A stretch of 64,000 bases of DNA from Shewanella aestuarii (GTDB lineage Bacteria; Pseudomonadota; Gammaproteobacteria; Enterobacterales; Shewanellaceae): positions 124,001-188,000 of the forward strand of contig NZ_BMOT01000001.1 of NCBI RefSeq assembly GCF_014647215.1, read 5' to 3'. The notes beneath the pieces were generated by a model, which worked only from the letters and a program-made list of their open reading frames with translations, was not told where the DNA came from and did not search any database. This document shows positions 28,383-37,123 of the stretch, piece by piece; position 1 is the first letter of the stretch, and each line of letters starts with the position of its first letter. Both the position numbers and the translations under genes were made by a program.

Positions 28383-31019
28383 TTAGTCCGGGTTACGAGA
28401 TGAAGTTAAGTAATTAAATTTGGTGCTGAGCTTTATGTCAGCAACTGAAGCTCCTAGCATAATTTCAAATTCTCCAGACTCAGCTAACCAATTATTGCTT
28501 TTGACATCCCAAAAGGATAAGTCTCGTTGAGTTAAGATAAACTGGGCCGTTTGGGTTTCGCCCGCTTTAAGCCAAACCTTGTTAAAGCCTTTTAGTTCTT
28601 TTATGGGGCGAGGCACACTCGAATCGACATCTCGTAAATACAACTGCACCACTTCAGCGCCATCTACATGGCTCGTATTTGTGATGTTTACTGACACAGT
28701 TAATGGTGTGTCGCCACTCATACTGGCGCTAGAAATTCTCATATCAGCGTAATTAAATTGGCTGTATGACAAGCCGTGACCAAATGGGAACTCTGGGGCA
28801 ATATGCTGCTGTTCGAACCAGCGATAACCTATGAACACGCCTTCGCTATATAGCGAGGTTTCAGCGTTGTAATCGTTTAGTGCTATTGGCGCTGTGTCGG
28901 TCAACTTTTTAGGCAAAGTGATTGGCATTTTTCCGCTTGGGTTGGCGTCACCAAACAAAATATCTGCATAAGCATTGCCAGCCTCCATCCCGCCGTACCA
29001 GCCCCAAAGTAATGCCTTAGCTTTGTTTGCCCAAGGCATTTCTACCGCGGAGCCGCCAATCATCATCACTATGGTATTTGGGTTTGCACTTAGCAATTTG
29101 GATATGACCTCATCTTGCTGGCCGGGTAATACCATATTGGGTCTATCGATAGATTCTCTATCATCAGCATGACTCAGGCCTCCAAAGTAAATCACCGCAT
29201 CGGCTTTTTTCGCTGCTGCAAGATATTCACTTTCACTGTTGTATAAACTATTAGGCGTTTCCCAGCCTAATGTTGCCTGTTTATCGCCATAATAGCGCAG
29301 ACTAACCGCATAGTTTTCTCCAGCCACTAATGACATGGATGTAGACATGATCTTGTTTGATTGCGCCTTTGATGGAGTAATTAACGGTTTGTCGTTAATA
29401 AATAGCGCCACTTGACCATCGGCTTTGATGTTGAAACTGTGGTTCCCAGTGGCCATAGGTTTGATATTAGCTTTAATCTCAACCGACTGATTTTGTCCTT
29501 TGGCATCAAATTGCGGGTCAGCTATCCAGGATTCACTTGCTAGCTGGGACATTGCAGCATCTTGATAATAATTTATTTGCCACGATGGCGTGCCTGTCCA
29601 GTGGCGCGTTGTAAGGTAGTCATTCGGAATAGGCATAAACTGGCTGCCAGCAGGACGCATTAAGGTGATGTTGACCTTGTCACCCAGTTTAGCTTTTAAG
29701 CCATCAAGGGGGGTCATTTCATATAATGCTTTTACTTCAGACGACCCACCACCAAAGCCATGGCGTTTATCAGCATTGGGACCGAGTACTAAGAGGTTGT
29801 GAACTTTTGAGGCTTGCAATGGCAAAATCTGATTATCATTTTTAAGTAACACCACACCATTGGTTGCAATGGTTCGTGCATCTTGGCGGTGGCTATCGGT
29901 ATTACGCTCGCCAGATAAACGTTGTTTATCCATCATACCTATACTTAATTGCACTCTTAAAATTCGGGCGACTTTGTCATCTAAAACGGATACAGGTATT
30001 TTACCGTCATTAATCATGGCTAATAGCGGTTTTGCCATAAAGTATTCATCAAAGCTTGCCACATCAGTGCCCATTTCAATATCAAGGCCATTCATGGCTG
30101 CATCATAGGTATTAATGTCAACATTCCAGTCAGTTAATAGTACACCTTGATAACCCCATTCACCTTTCAATATGGTTTTGACTAAGTGCTTACTCTGATT
30201 TGCGTTTGTGCCTCTAAATTCATTATATGCGCCCATAATTGCATGCACATTCGCTTGCTTTACTGCGGCTTCAAATGCCGGCAAATACACCTCTCGCAAG
30301 GTGCGTTCATCGGGGTTAGCATTAACACCTGTACGATTAAGCTCTTGGGTATTTAGTGCAAAATGTTTGACGGTTGCACCGACATCATTGGCTTGAATTG
30401 CTTTTACCGCAGGAACAACAAGCCTTGCAGCGAGAAATGGGTCTTCACCCATATATTCAAAATTGCGACCATATAATGGTAGGCGAGCAAGGTTCACCCC
30501 AGGCCCCAAAATTAAATCTTTATTACGGTGACGAGCTTCTGCACCTAATACATTACCATGCAGGCTTGCCATGTTTTCATCCCAACTGGCTGCAACAGCA
30601 GTAAGTGGGGGGAGGTAAGTGGAGTAGTCATTGGTCCAGCCAGCCGGAGCCCATGAGTTACGATCTATCTCATAGCGTACGCCATGTGGGCCATCAGACA
30701 TCCACATTTCATGAATGCCTAAACGTTCGATGGCGGGAATATGGAACTTTCCTGCGGCATGGATCAGCGAGACTTTTTCTGCCAATGTCAGTAAAGGTAA
30801 TAAGCGGTTAATTTCATCTTCCACATTAGCTATGCGATCACCAATGCGAATTTTTTCACTGTCAGACAACACGGTTAAGCTGTGTATGGTTTGCGGGGTA
30901 ATACTAGGGTGGCTCGCCGATGCGGTAATGGGTATACCTGCGCATAAAATGCTAGCCACTAAAATTGTAAGCGCTTTCTTTTTGTTGTTACGCGATATAA
31001 TACACCAAGGCTTAACCAT
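28383..31019 (-). CDS. Periplasmic GH3 beta-glucosidase with PA14 insertion
   Basis: An 878-residue protein: signal peptide (cleavage near ITASASHP), GH3 N-terminal barrel, GH3 C-terminal domain interrupted by a PA14-like module (about 465-600), and a C-terminal fibronectin-III-like domain. The nucleophile is the aspartate in LLTDWNVD (residue 297); the substrate-loop region KHFALNTQELNR is intact. It should release glucose from beta-glucan oligosaccharides in the periplasm. It is the last gene of the halogenase-SapC operon, 15 bases after the DUF6445 gene, which ties that operon to glucan use. A LacI-type operator-like sequence lies inside its first codons (30965-30980). Confidence 0.93.
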   Translation of the reverse strand: MVKPWCIISRNNKKKALTILVASILCAGIPITASASHPSITPQTIHSLTVLSDSEKIRIGDRIANVEDEINRLLPLLTLAEKVSLIHAAGKFHIPAIERLGIHEMWMSDGPHGVRYEIDRNSWAPAGWTNDYSTYLPPLTAVAASWDENMASLHGNVLGAEARHRNKDLILGPGVNLARLPLYGRNFEYMGEDPFLAARLVVPAVKAIQANDVGATVKHFALNTQELNRTGVNANPDERTLREVYLPAFEAAVKQANVHAIMGAYNEFRGTNANQSKHLVKTILKGEWGYQGVLLTDWNVDINTYDAAMNGLDIEMGTDVASFDEYFMAKPLLAMINDGKIPVSVLDDKVARILRVQLSIGMMDKQRLSGERNTDSHRQDARTIATNGVVLLKNDNQILPLQASKVHNLLVLGPNADKRHGFGGGSSEVKALYEMTPLDGLKAKLGDKVNITLMRPAGSQFMPIPNDYLTTRHWTGTPSWQINYYQDAAMSQLASESWIADPQFDAKGQNQSVEIKANIKPMATGNHSFNIKADGQVALFINDKPLITPSKAQSNKIMSTSMSLVAGENYAVSLRYYGDKQATLGWETPNSLYNSESEYLAAAKKADAVIYFGGLSHADDRESIDRPNMVLPGQQDEVISKLLSANPNTIVMMIGGSAVEMPWANKAKALLWGWYGGMEAGNAYADILFGDANPSGKMPITLPKKLTDTAPIALNDYNAETSLYSEGVFIGYRWFEQQHIAPEFPFGHGLSYSQFNYADMRISSASMSGDTPLTVSVNITNTSHVDGAEVVQLYLRDVDSSVPRPIKELKGFNKVWLKAGETQTAQFILTQRDLSFWDVKSNNWLAESGEFEIMLGASVADIKLSTKFNYLTSSRNPD

Positions 31020-31034
31020 AACCTGTTCCCTTTG

Positions 31035-31793
31035 TTATTTGAAATTAATGAAGATGTTGGCTGTGAGACGACCAGTATGAGGGTTATCATCAATGTCAGT
31101 GCTTAAATTAACTAACGTTGAATGCAGCAGGTTGCCTGGGTATATCACTAAGCGATTAGCTTGGTATTCAATTTGATGATAAATGTCGTAATGCCGATCA
31201 CTTTTTACAAAATATTCAGGTGTGTCTTTCGCGTGATCAGTTAAAAATGCTTTTGCTGATTTAAAATAATGATCCATTCTGGCTTCATCAACACGTTCAA
31301 AACCGGTATTTTTGTGCCTAAAGAAGGCGGTATTGCCATGGGGCGCATCATTAAGGTAGTGCAATATGGCAAAGTAGTAAGGCTCTGGTGTGTCAAAATG
31401 CGGCAATCGCTGCAGCGGCATTAAGCTATCTGGTGTTTGGCTGATTAACGAAAATGACAATATTTGTGGTTTGATCCGCAAGTGATGTGGCACGCTATAG
31501 ACATCATAAATTAACTGAAACACCTGATTTATTACTTCAATGGCGTAGCGCTGAGGTAGCGGGGATCGTACGCCAGGATAGTAGGAGCCATCATCTTTTG
31601 TAAATGGGGCATGTTGACGAGCAATACTCAGTAACGTGGATAAATCATCAGCAAAGTTGTCGATAATAATCACTGGCGTTTGCTCTTGACCGATATAGCA
31701 AATCTGTGGCTTGAAGCCACTGACATTGATGATATTGTCAGCGGCGTTTTGCTGATGATTAACATGATTCGAGTGAGTCGTGTTAGACGACAT
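31035..31793 (-). CDS. DUF6445 family protein, possible 2-oxoglutarate/Fe(II) oxygenase fold
   Basis: A 252-residue protein that I assign to DUF6445, found in TonB-receptor/halogenase loci. It has the residues expected of a double-stranded beta-helix iron site: HxD in LPHFDTPEPYY, a distal histidine in GNLLHSTLVN and an arginine in GRLTANIFINF. This layout resembles prolyl-hydroxylase-like oxygenases; activity is inference. AAGGA precedes the ATG. Sits between a tryptophan-halogenase-like gene and the GH3 gene, all on the minus strand. Confidence 0.75.
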   Translation of the reverse strand: MSSNTTHSNHVNHQQNAADNIINVSGFKPQICYIGQEQTPVIIIDNFADDLSTLLSIARQHAPFTKDDGSYYPGVRSPLPQRYAIEVINQVFQLIYDVYSVPHHLRIKPQILSFSLISQTPDSLMPLQRLPHFDTPEPYYFAILHYLNDAPHGNTAFFRHKNTGFERVDEARMDHYFKSAKAFLTDHAKDTPEYFVKSDRHYDIYHQIEYQANRLVIYPGNLLHSTLVNLSTDIDDNPHTGRLTANIFINFK

Positions 31794-31846
31794 GGTCTCT
31801 ATCCTTGTTAGTTATAGGTAACATTAGTACGCTTTATTCAACTTTA

Positions 31847-33334
31847 TTACACTATGTTTGATTTACAATAGTGATTGATAAAATCGAAATGTGGCGGCAA
31901 GGTCTCCACTTTGCGTTTTGCTGTCGATTTGATGTTATTTAAAAAGCTTGCTAACTCGTCTTTTTCCATCATATCAACGATAGGATGATACTCTTTTGGC
32001 ATAATCCCTTGCCCCATCATGACTTGGATCCATGAGCTTTCACCAAATAATTCATTGCCGTATTTATACACCTTACCCGATTGGCTAAACATATCAATGC
32101 GGTGTTGTAGCGATGAGGGGATCGGCATGTTTTTACAGTAACGCCAAAAACGGCTGTCTTCGCGGTCGGTAACTTTGTAATGTAAAATAATGAAATCGCG
32201 AATATTATCCATTTCTAACTTGATTTGTTGGTTAAATTCGTTGATATCCGTTTGATCAATTCCCTGAGAAGGGAACTGCTGCATTAAGCGCACAATGCTG
32301 CGTTGAATAAGATGAATGCTGGTGGATTCTAGCGGTTCTAAAAAGCCTGATGATAGACCAACAGCAACACAGTTTTTATTCCAGTGTTGACGGCGTGAAC
32401 CAGTTTTAAATTTAATTACTCTGGGTTTATTAAGTGGTTCGCCTTCAATATTAGCCATTAAGGTGTCGATGGCTTGCTCATCAGTCATATATTTACTGCA
32501 AAATACAAAGCCGTTACCTGTTCGGTTTTGCAATGGAATTCGCCACTGCCATCCCGATTCACGGGCAATTGAGCGGGTATAAGCAAGTGGAGTATTGACC
32601 GATTTTGTCTGTACGGCAATCGCACTATCGCATGGTAAGTAATGGCTCCAATCATCAAAACCTGTATTTAAGGTTTGTTCTATGAGCAAGGCTCGAAATC
32701 CGGTGCAATCAATGAATAAATCACCTTCGATTAACTCACCATTTTCAAGCTCAAGCGCTTTAATATAGCCATTACTGCTATGCAGTTGTACATCGGTAAT
32801 TTTACCTTCGATACGAATCAGGCCATTAGCCTCAGCCATTTTACGCAAGAATTTTGCATAGAGACTGGCATCCATATGATACGCGTGGTTGTAATCTTGA
32901 TTAGGTAATATGGCAAATCGGCCCTGACGAGCAGCTAAATGTTCGGTGCAGTAATCGCCTATTTCACTGACAAGCCCCTGTTGCTTACCTTTAAGCCAGA
33001 AGTGTTGAAAGCCACAAGCCCAACAGTCTTTGCCTAAAAAACCAAATGAATGCAGGTAATCTTTACCTACGTCATGCCAGTTTTCAAAATTAATCCCCAG
33101 CTTAAAGGTAGCATTGGTAGCCGCCATTACATCCTGCTCTTTTAAGCCTAATAGACGATGGAAAATATGTAACGTCGGAATGGTGGCTTCACCTACACCC
33201 ACTGTGCCGATATCATCCGATTCGACCAATACCACTTCGATGTGCTTACCCATTAATTTTGTTAACGCTGCAGCTGCCATCCAACCAGCTGTACCGCCAC
33301 CGGCGATGACCACTTTTTTTATTGCTGACTTCAT
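31847..33334 (-). CDS. Flavin-dependent tryptophan halogenase-like protein (first copy)
   Basis: A 495-residue protein of the tryptophan 7-halogenase family. The FAD-binding motif AGGGTAGWMAA opens the protein; the catalytic lysine sits in ATFKLGINF (residue 78); the halogenase motif WxWxIP is intact as WQWRIP (262-267); the EPLES motif is at 333-337. By family knowledge it should use reduced FAD and halide to make a halogenating species; homologues from similar loci in Xanthomonas and Brevundimonas halogenate indoles in vitro, but native substrates are unknown. AGAGG lies before the ATG. No flavin reductase gene is nearby. Confidence 0.9.
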   Translation of the reverse strand: MKSAIKKVVIAGGGTAGWMAAAALTKLMGKHIEVVLVESDDIGTVGVGEATIPTLHIFHRLLGLKEQDVMAATNATFKLGINFENWHDVGKDYLHSFGFLGKDCWACGFQHFWLKGKQQGLVSEIGDYCTEHLAARQGRFAILPNQDYNHAYHMDASLYAKFLRKMAEANGLIRIEGKITDVQLHSSNGYIKALELENGELIEGDLFIDCTGFRALLIEQTLNTGFDDWSHYLPCDSAIAVQTKSVNTPLAYTRSIARESGWQWRIPLQNRTGNGFVFCSKYMTDEQAIDTLMANIEGEPLNKPRVIKFKTGSRRQHWNKNCVAVGLSSGFLEPLESTSIHLIQRSIVRLMQQFPSQGIDQTDINEFNQQIKLEMDNIRDFIILHYKVTDREDSRFWRYCKNMPIPSSLQHRIDMFSQSGKVYKYGNELFGESSWIQVMMGQGIMPKEYHPIVDMMEKDELASFLNNIKSTAKRKVETLPPHFDFINHYCKSNIV

Positions 33335-33370
33335 TCGGGTTACCTCTTGGGGATGTTTATTCTTATTTGT

Positions 33371-34426
33371 TTAGCGCTTTAATTTATTGGTTAAATCAGC
33401 TCTTAATTTTCGCGCGTTTAATTCATCAATCGGTTTTGTGAGCATACCTCTGGCATTATCAGGAATATGGCTTTCATCAACATCATCATGCTCAAAAATA
33501 TAGTGGTCAAATAATGCTTTCCAAGCTTTTCGCTGCGCCTTAGGTAATGATCGAAGGCTCAGCATACTGTGGAGAAGTGCATTATTGGGGCGCCCCAAAA
33601 ATGCTGGCGTATCACGCCACCAATGAGTAATGAGCACATTAAAATCTTCAACGCCTCTTACATGGTGCCACCACATACTTGGGATAAATAACACGTCACC
33701 GGGCTCGAGTGCTGCGGTAAAAGAGGCTGCTAACGCAGCTTTAAATTTAGGAAATCGGTCATAATCGGGGCGGTCAAAGTTAACCATGCTGATTTCTTGT
33801 CCGCCGGGCGCAAATTCCATCGGGCCAATATATAAATTGGCAATTTGTTCTGGTGGAAATAAGGTAAATGTGCGCTTGCCGACCATGTTACAGGCCAAAT
33901 TGTGCGGAAAATCAAAGTGTGCAGCCACGCGAGTTTGGTTGCCTAACCAAATGTTTGCCATTGGGTTAACTTGTGAAAACTGCAAGCAATTCTCGGCAAA
34001 CAGGCTAGGGAAGTATTGCTGTATATTCGTTGACCCCATATACACACTCGCTGGGGCTTGTTGCTGTGACTCCGTTTGTAAGCGCTCAAATATTTGCGCT
34101 AAATCTAGCCTGCCAGCTTGATAATTAAAACCGTCAACTTGCTCGTTATAAAATACTCGGCCTTGCTGTTCTGGAGGTAGATAATAGGCAGTGACAGGTT
34201 GTCCGCTATAGTGTTGTAACAAATAATCCATTGCAGTTTGGTTTGACTCAAGTCCCGCTTGTACCAGTGGGAAGTGACGACAAAGACCTTTGAAAATCAT
34301 GGGGGTTTCGGCACTTTCTATTCGTTGATAAAGTTCATCAAGCGAGCAATCATAATACTCAGGTACATAATTTTGCACCGCTGGTTCAGCGCGTGACGTC
34401 GTGTTGTTCTGCAACGGATTATCCAT
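33371..34426 (-). CDS. Cupin-8/JmjC-like protein of TonB-receptor loci (Pass1-like)
   Basis: A 351-residue cupin-like protein. The iron-site pattern HxD is in AAHFDFPHN and the distal histidine in PSMWWHHV, preceded by the cupin turn LEPGDVLFIPS; RTFTLFPPEQ is typical of the JmjC/cupin-8 fold. It may be a 2-oxoglutarate-dependent hydroxylase acting on a protein (inference). It starts five bases after the SapC gene, so the two are almost certainly co-translated. Similar proteins occur next to SapC proteins in other Proteobacteria and have been called proteins associated with SapC. Confidence 0.85.
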   Translation of the reverse strand: MDNPLQNNTTSRAEPAVQNYVPEYYDCSLDELYQRIESAETPMIFKGLCRHFPLVQAGLESNQTAMDYLLQHYSGQPVTAYYLPPEQQGRVFYNEQVDGFNYQAGRLDLAQIFERLQTESQQQAPASVYMGSTNIQQYFPSLFAENCLQFSQVNPMANIWLGNQTRVAAHFDFPHNLACNMVGKRTFTLFPPEQIANLYIGPMEFAPGGQEISMVNFDRPDYDRFPKFKAALAASFTAALEPGDVLFIPSMWWHHVRGVEDFNVLITHWWRDTPAFLGRPNNALLHSMLSLRSLPKAQRKAWKALFDHYIFEHDDVDESHIPDNARGMLTKPIDELNARKLRADLTNKLKR

Positions 34427-34431
34427 GATGC

Positions 34432-35163
34432 TTATCGTTTTTTGTGCTGTGCATTTTTGCGATCAAGTAAATCGCGCACGTTAGATTGCGACGCCATTGA
34501 CATGTATATGGCTTGTAAATAGCCTTGTTGATGAAGTTTTGTCAGCACTGTGCCATCAAGCATATTGAGTTTTTCTTCATTGATGGTGTAAAAGCCTATC
34601 ATTTGATGTTTCTCACCGTTGTCTAATTCAATATCTAGGGTAAATGATTCCAATAATTCATGCTCAAGCAATACATCAATAAATGCTTGGCTGTCATTTA
34701 AGCCTTGATGGATAGCTGCCAGCATATCACCCACTTCATCTAAGTAATCGGTATTGCCTCCGAAGGCATGAAACACCGCTTCTCCATGATTTTTATTAAC
34801 TCTAGGGTGATCTAAATCGATATGGATGACATGCTGTTCTTGTTCAATTCCATCTTCACGCACCATTTGCTTACCGATAAGAAACGGTTGGCGACGTAAT
34901 GTCAGAGGAACATAGGAGGCATCCCAACCTTTATCAGTTAAAAACAGGTTATCTTCATTTTTAAAACCGAATAATGCGACAGCATAAAACTGACCCGTTG
35001 CTGTATCTTTGTGAAAAAAGATCGGGTAGTGAGCCTGTACACTACGAAATTCAAGTGGGAATGTGACCGTATACCATAGATTATCACCATATTTTGCTGA
35101 GCGGTCAGTGATCACCTTTAGGTCTTTGTGTTCCACACTGTTCAGTAATACATGTTGGGTCAT
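34432..35163 (-). CDS. SapC family protein
   Basis: A 243-residue protein matching the SapC family, named after a Campylobacter S-layer-locus protein. Recognisable parts are the N-terminal HYPIFFHKDTATGQFYAVALFGF and WDASYVPLTLRRQPFLIG. No signal peptide is evident, so it is probably cytoplasmic. AGGATAAC stands before the ATG. It is second in the operon that begins with the halogenase-like gene at 36843; its role in sugar-receptor loci is unknown. Confidence 0.88.
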   Translation of the reverse strand: MTQHVLLNSVEHKDLKVITDRSAKYGDNLWYTVTFPLEFRSVQAHYPIFFHKDTATGQFYAVALFGFKNEDNLFLTDKGWDASYVPLTLRRQPFLIGKQMVREDGIEQEQHVIHIDLDHPRVNKNHGEAVFHAFGGNTDYLDEVGDMLAAIHQGLNDSQAFIDVLLEHELLESFTLDIELDNGEKHQMIGFYTINEEKLNMLDGTVLTKLHQQGYLQAIYMSMASQSNVRDLLDRKNAQHKKR

Positions 35164-35235
35164 GTTGTTATCCTGTTTATGTTTATTGTTATTTGAGGCT
35201 TAAGTTATTGTTTGGATGAGTTAAAGCCCTGAATA

Positions 35236-36843
35236 TTAAATTTTTGAAAAACTGTTTAATTTTAATTTTTCTAATAGCGCTCGGTTTGTCGGTAGCAGTT
35301 GGCTTAAACGCGAGGCTCTTTGGTTGTTTTCGGTAAATAATTGTTGTGCTTGCTGCTTCATTGATGGTTTAAGTTGCACCTGAGGCTGGGTATCAAATTG
35401 CATGCCGTAAAGCACAAATTGATAACTTGCCGCCGGAAACAGCATTTCACGGTAGATAAAATCATGCTGGCTAGGTGCTTGGTGTCGCCATAGCGCCAAT
35501 TGTTCTAACAGTGAATCAGGTATTGAATTAGCAGCCCTATGGTCGTGCCAATAGTCACTATCGCTTCTTTTGCTGATCACATAGTGTAGCTTTAAGAATT
35601 CAATAATTTGCTGCCAGTGTTGTTGAAATTGCTGATTAACGCGTTTGGCAATGGTGTCCATAGTGTCACGTGTAGGCGGTAATTGAGAGGCAACTGCTTT
35701 TGCAGTCCATTCCACAAGTGCGAGAGCTGAGGCCTCAAGTGGTTCAATAAAACCTGCTGCCATGCCTATAGCAACACAATTATTTTTCCAACAAACCTGA
35801 TGATGTCCCGGGGCAATATTCAATTTTCGCGGCGAAATGTCTGCTGCTTTTATGCCTAAGTCCGGTTTAAGATAGGCCATAAGTTGCTGCAAAGCTTGCT
35901 CATCATTTGTGTGTGATGATGAATAAACATGGCCAATACCACGACGGGTAGGTAAGCCAATATCCCAAATCCAACCATGAGTTTGTGCCGTCGAATGTGT
36001 GCATGAAGCGATAGGGCTATTATCGTCGGAGTAGGGTACCTGAATGGCAAGCGCAGAATCGTTAAACAGAACATGTTTTTGGCTAATAAAGGGTACGGCT
36101 AATTTTTCACCCAGCAGCAAAGACTTAACGCCGGAGCAATCAATAAATAAATCGGCATGGATTTGCCCGTGTTGTTGGGTTAACACATGGCTAATATCAC
36201 CCTTTGGTACATCTGTTTGTGTTGTTTCATCTACAAGAACGATATCAGTGACGTGGTCGAGAATATGCTTTACCGCTAAATTGTCAGTGCAATGCTGTTG
36301 TAACAATTGACTGAACTTCCCGGCGTTTAAGTGATAGCCATAGTTGTTGATAAAACTGTATTGGGGGGTAGAGATTTGTTTCGGTGCCAGCGCTAGTTGA
36401 CTGATTTGATTTTGCTGGCAAACGGCATCTACAAAACTGACCTGTGCTTTATGCGGTAGCCAAAAAGGGGCGATCGCAAACTGTGGTTCACCTATTGGTA
36501 AGCTAAAAGGATGAAGATAACTGTGCTGGCCATTAGGCATGTTGTTTGCTGCCACTTGCCAATCTATAAAGCGTGAGCCTTGTTTGAAGCTAGCATCACA
36601 TTGCAATAGAAACGTGGTTTCATCTATACCTATTTTTTGCAGCGTCGAGCGCATTGATGGCCAGGTTCCTTCGCCAACACCAATAGTCGGCACATCGGGA
36701 GATTCGATTAAGGTGATATCTAATTTAGGCGAGGGAGATAGGCGACCATGGTCGGCATTGTGCTCGGCGGCAATTAATCCTGCAGTAATCCAACCTGCGG
36801 TGCCGCCACCGACGATGACTATTTTGGTTACTGCTTTTTGCAT
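35236..36843 (-). CDS. Flavin-dependent tryptophan halogenase-like protein (second copy, variant motif)
   Basis: A 535-residue member of the tryptophan halogenase family, distinct from the copy at 31847. The FAD motif VGGGTAGWITA and the lysine in ASFKQGSRF (residue 87) are intact, and EPLEA is present. The halogenase motif reads WIWDIG (291-296), with glycine in place of the usual proline, followed by LP. It heads the operon of SapC, cupin-8, halogenase-like, DUF6445 and GH3 genes. A LacI-type operator-like site lies at 36955-36970, upstream of its start. Halogenating activity is less certain than for the other copy. Confidence 0.85.
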   Translation of the reverse strand: MQKAVTKIVIVGGGTAGWITAGLIAAEHNADHGRLSPSPKLDITLIESPDVPTIGVGEGTWPSMRSTLQKIGIDETTFLLQCDASFKQGSRFIDWQVAANNMPNGQHSYLHPFSLPIGEPQFAIAPFWLPHKAQVSFVDAVCQQNQISQLALAPKQISTPQYSFINNYGYHLNAGKFSQLLQQHCTDNLAVKHILDHVTDIVLVDETTQTDVPKGDISHVLTQQHGQIHADLFIDCSGVKSLLLGEKLAVPFISQKHVLFNDSALAIQVPYSDDNSPIASCTHSTAQTHGWIWDIGLPTRRGIGHVYSSSHTNDEQALQQLMAYLKPDLGIKAADISPRKLNIAPGHHQVCWKNNCVAIGMAAGFIEPLEASALALVEWTAKAVASQLPPTRDTMDTIAKRVNQQFQQHWQQIIEFLKLHYVISKRSDSDYWHDHRAANSIPDSLLEQLALWRHQAPSQHDFIYREMLFPAASYQFVLYGMQFDTQPQVQLKPSMKQQAQQLFTENNQRASRLSQLLPTNRALLEKLKLNSFSKI

Positions 36844-36954
36844 GAAGTCTGCCTACCGTTACTGCTTTGTTATTTTGTTTTGGTGCTGTAATACTCACAG
36901 GTTAATGTACTCACTAAGCACGATAAAACATGGGTTAGTTTAGAATTCATTAAA

Positions 36955-36970
36955 ATGTAAGCACTTTCAA
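36955..36970. promoter_or_regulatory. LacI-type operator-like site before the halogenase operon
   Basis: ATGTAAGCACTTTCAA matches 13 of 16 positions of the perfect palindrome found before the TonB-receptor gene. It lies 112 bases upstream of the halogenase-like start and after the receptor's terminator, where a promoter would be expected. Confidence 0.55.
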
Positions 36971-37040
36971 GTGTTAATTTGATTGTTTTGAATTTAAAAA
37001 AATGGGCAATATCCATATCGCCGAGTTTTATTATCCATGT

Positions 37041-37067
37041 AAAAAAAGAGGTGGTTGTGGCCACCTC
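37041..37067 (-). terminator. Rho-independent terminator after the TonB receptor gene
   Basis: Read on the minus strand, GAGGTGG and CCACCTC pair across a six-base loop and are followed by seven T residues. It separates the receptor gene from the halogenase operon. Confidence 0.9.
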
Positions 37068-37087
37068 AAACGACCTAAAGGGAAAGC

Positions 37088-37119
37088 AGCTCATTCAATT
37101 AGACAGAATTGAATGAGCT
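37088..37119. terminator. Perfect 13-bp hairpin directly after the TonB receptor stop
   Basis: AGCTCATTCAATT and AATTGAATGAGCT pair fully across a six-base loop. The T-run is on the plus-strand side, so for the receptor mRNA it is more likely a 3'-end stabilising hairpin or a helper of the terminator at 37041-37067. Confidence 0.7.
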
Positions 37120-37123
37120 TTTT

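Noticed and set aside
34075..34090. TGTAAGCGCTCAAA inside the cupin-8 gene
   Set aside because: Single half-site match within coding sequence; likely chance.
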